12,386 nt of DNA from Chloroflexota bacterium (lineage in GTDB: Bacteria; Chloroflexota; UBA6077; JACQUR01). Numbering within the stretch: position 1 is the first letter of the stretch; the number at the start of each line of letters is the position of its first letter. Below the pieces are notes generated by a model, which saw only the letters and a list, made by a program, of their open reading frames with translations, made no database searches and was not told where the DNA came from. The stretch is from NCBI GenBank assembly GCA_016210245.1, contig JACQUR010000351.1, forward strand, positions 1 through 12,386, given 5' to 3'. The position numbers and the translations under genes were made by a program. Of this stretch, positions 11,883 to 12,386 are shown in pieces.

Positions 11883-12244
11883 CCGTTGGCCAGGAAGTCG
11901 CGGGCGGCGCTCAGCACCTCCTGCGGGTGCTCAGTCAGCGCGAGCGCGGGCGCCTGGTCGTCCAGGTCGGGGTTCATTCCGATGAACCAGGCTCGCACCG
12001 TCTCGGCTGACTCTTGCTGGAGGAGCAACTGGGTGATGTAGAAGGCATGGCGCAGCCTGCGCTCCGCCTCCGGGTGTGGCACACGCTCGCCTCGGGCCCA
12101 CTTGCCCACCGCCTTGGCGTCGCTCACGCCTGCGATCACGGCCACCAACCGCTGGCCCAGCACGTCCTGGAGCGACCGCACCAGCGACGGCACCTCCAGA
12201 CGCGTCGCCAGGCCATGGGCAGCCTGCTCGAGCGCGACATGCAT
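11879..12244 (-). CDS. Xre/MbcA/ParS-type antitoxin of the RES toxin
   Basis: Predicted 121-aa antitoxin. The middle (VLGQRLVAVIAGVSDAKAVGKWARGERVPHPEAERRLRHAF, about residues 28-68) is the helix-turn-helix of Xre-type antitoxins. The C-terminal part (AETVRAWFIGMNPDLDDQAPALALTEHPQEVLSAARDFLANG) is the MbcA/ParS toxin-binding domain with the familiar WF.G.NP.L....P pattern. ATG 12244 has GAGGGG seven bases upstream. Antitoxin-first order and the GTGA overlap with the RES gene are typical. Autoregulation is likely, as its promoter (12290-12318) and a 6-bp hairpin, CCCGGC-ACCTG-GCCGGG (12260-12276), lie directly upstream. Confidence 0.9.
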   Translation of the reverse strand: MHVALEQAAHGLATRLEVPSLVRSLQDVLGQRLVAVIAGVSDAKAVGKWARGERVPHPEAERRLRHAFYITQLLLQQESAETVRAWFIGMNPDLDDQAPALALTEHPQEVLSAARDFLANG

Positions 12245-12289
12245 CTTGCACCCCTCCCGCCCGGCACCTGGCCGGGGTGGCTTTCATCT

Positions 12290-12318
12290 ATGATACACCA
12301 CCTGAAAGACCACTGCAA
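12290..12318 (-). promoter_or_regulatory. Candidate promoter of the Xre-RES operon
   Basis: Minus strand: TATCAT (12290-12295, 5 of 6 to the -10 consensus), a 17-bp spacer, and TTGCAG (12313-12318, partial -35). It lies 46 bp before the antitoxin ATG, with a 6-bp GC-rich hairpin (12260-12276) in between. GTATCATAGAT at the -10 also occurs in the mazEF-like promoter (2065-2075), though on the opposite strand relative to the gene. The remaining DNA to 12386 shows no further feature. Confidence 0.5.
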
Positions 12319-12386
12319 ACGCCCATTCGCTCTCGGTAGATTACGCCGGATTGCGGGAAGACTCGTGGGCTCAGCGGGCGAGCAGC

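Overview
The window is GC-rich bacterial DNA, mostly around 65-70 % GC by eye. Genes are compact, GTG starts are frequent and short stop/start overlaps are common. An F420-type luciferase-like oxidoreductase, PIG-L/MshB-like and DsbA/FrnE-like proteins, many toxin-antitoxin (TA) modules and arrays of 7-bp repeats would fit Chloroflexota (for example Thermomicrobia-like lineages) or a similar high-GC phylum. This is inference: there is no rRNA or other marker gene here. TGA, TAA and TAG all end ordinary genes, so the genetic code looks standard.

Layout. 1-91: tandem 39-bp hairpin repeats. 198-1145 (+): luciferase-like monooxygenase. 1212-1278: inverted array of 7-bp units between convergent genes. 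1360-2039 (-): MazF/antitoxin pair with its promoter at 2067-2096. 2130-2687 (+): SH3b-domain protein whose last codons lie in a second 7-bp array (2669-2820), which separates it from a convergent MFS exporter (2827-4122, -). 4324-6371 (-): three-gene operon read, in order of transcription, as an unknown 184-aa protein, a DsbA/FrnE-family protein and a PIG-L deacetylase, behind a near-consensus promoter (6427-6455). 6478-7035 (+): divergent XRE-cupin regulator. 7113-8758 (-): class II aldolase-fold protein plus 4,5-dihydroxyphthalate-decarboxylase-like protein, overlapping by one base. 8759-9044: non-coding, with a long inverted repeat. 9045-9598 (-): DUF433/DUF5615 TA pair whose toxin carries a premature TAG. 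9760-10145: remnant of an ISAs1-type transposase. 10240-10584 (+): orphan ribbon-helix-helix protein. 10795-11232: 428-bp MITE-like element with 20-bp terminal inverted repeats and a 5-bp target duplication. 11241-12244 (-): Xre/RES TA pair with its promoter.

Most notable: the DsbA/FrnE gene is interrupted in frame by TGA exactly where the first cysteine of the active-site CxxC should be (U-P-Y-C). A strong Shine-Dalgarno and ATG precede the TGA. A hairpin with a GGUC-starting apical loop lies 26 nt after it, as expected of a bacterial SECIS element. I read it as a probable selenocysteine-containing thiol oxidoreductase, co-transcribed with a PIG-L/MshB-like deacetylase and an uncharacterised protein, and possibly controlled by the divergent XRE-cupin regulator.

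The right half (about 9-12.4 kb) is an accessory zone of TA modules, a decayed insertion sequence and a MITE. The left half is metabolic and transport genes interspersed with low-complexity hairpin repeats that sit at the ends of convergent genes.
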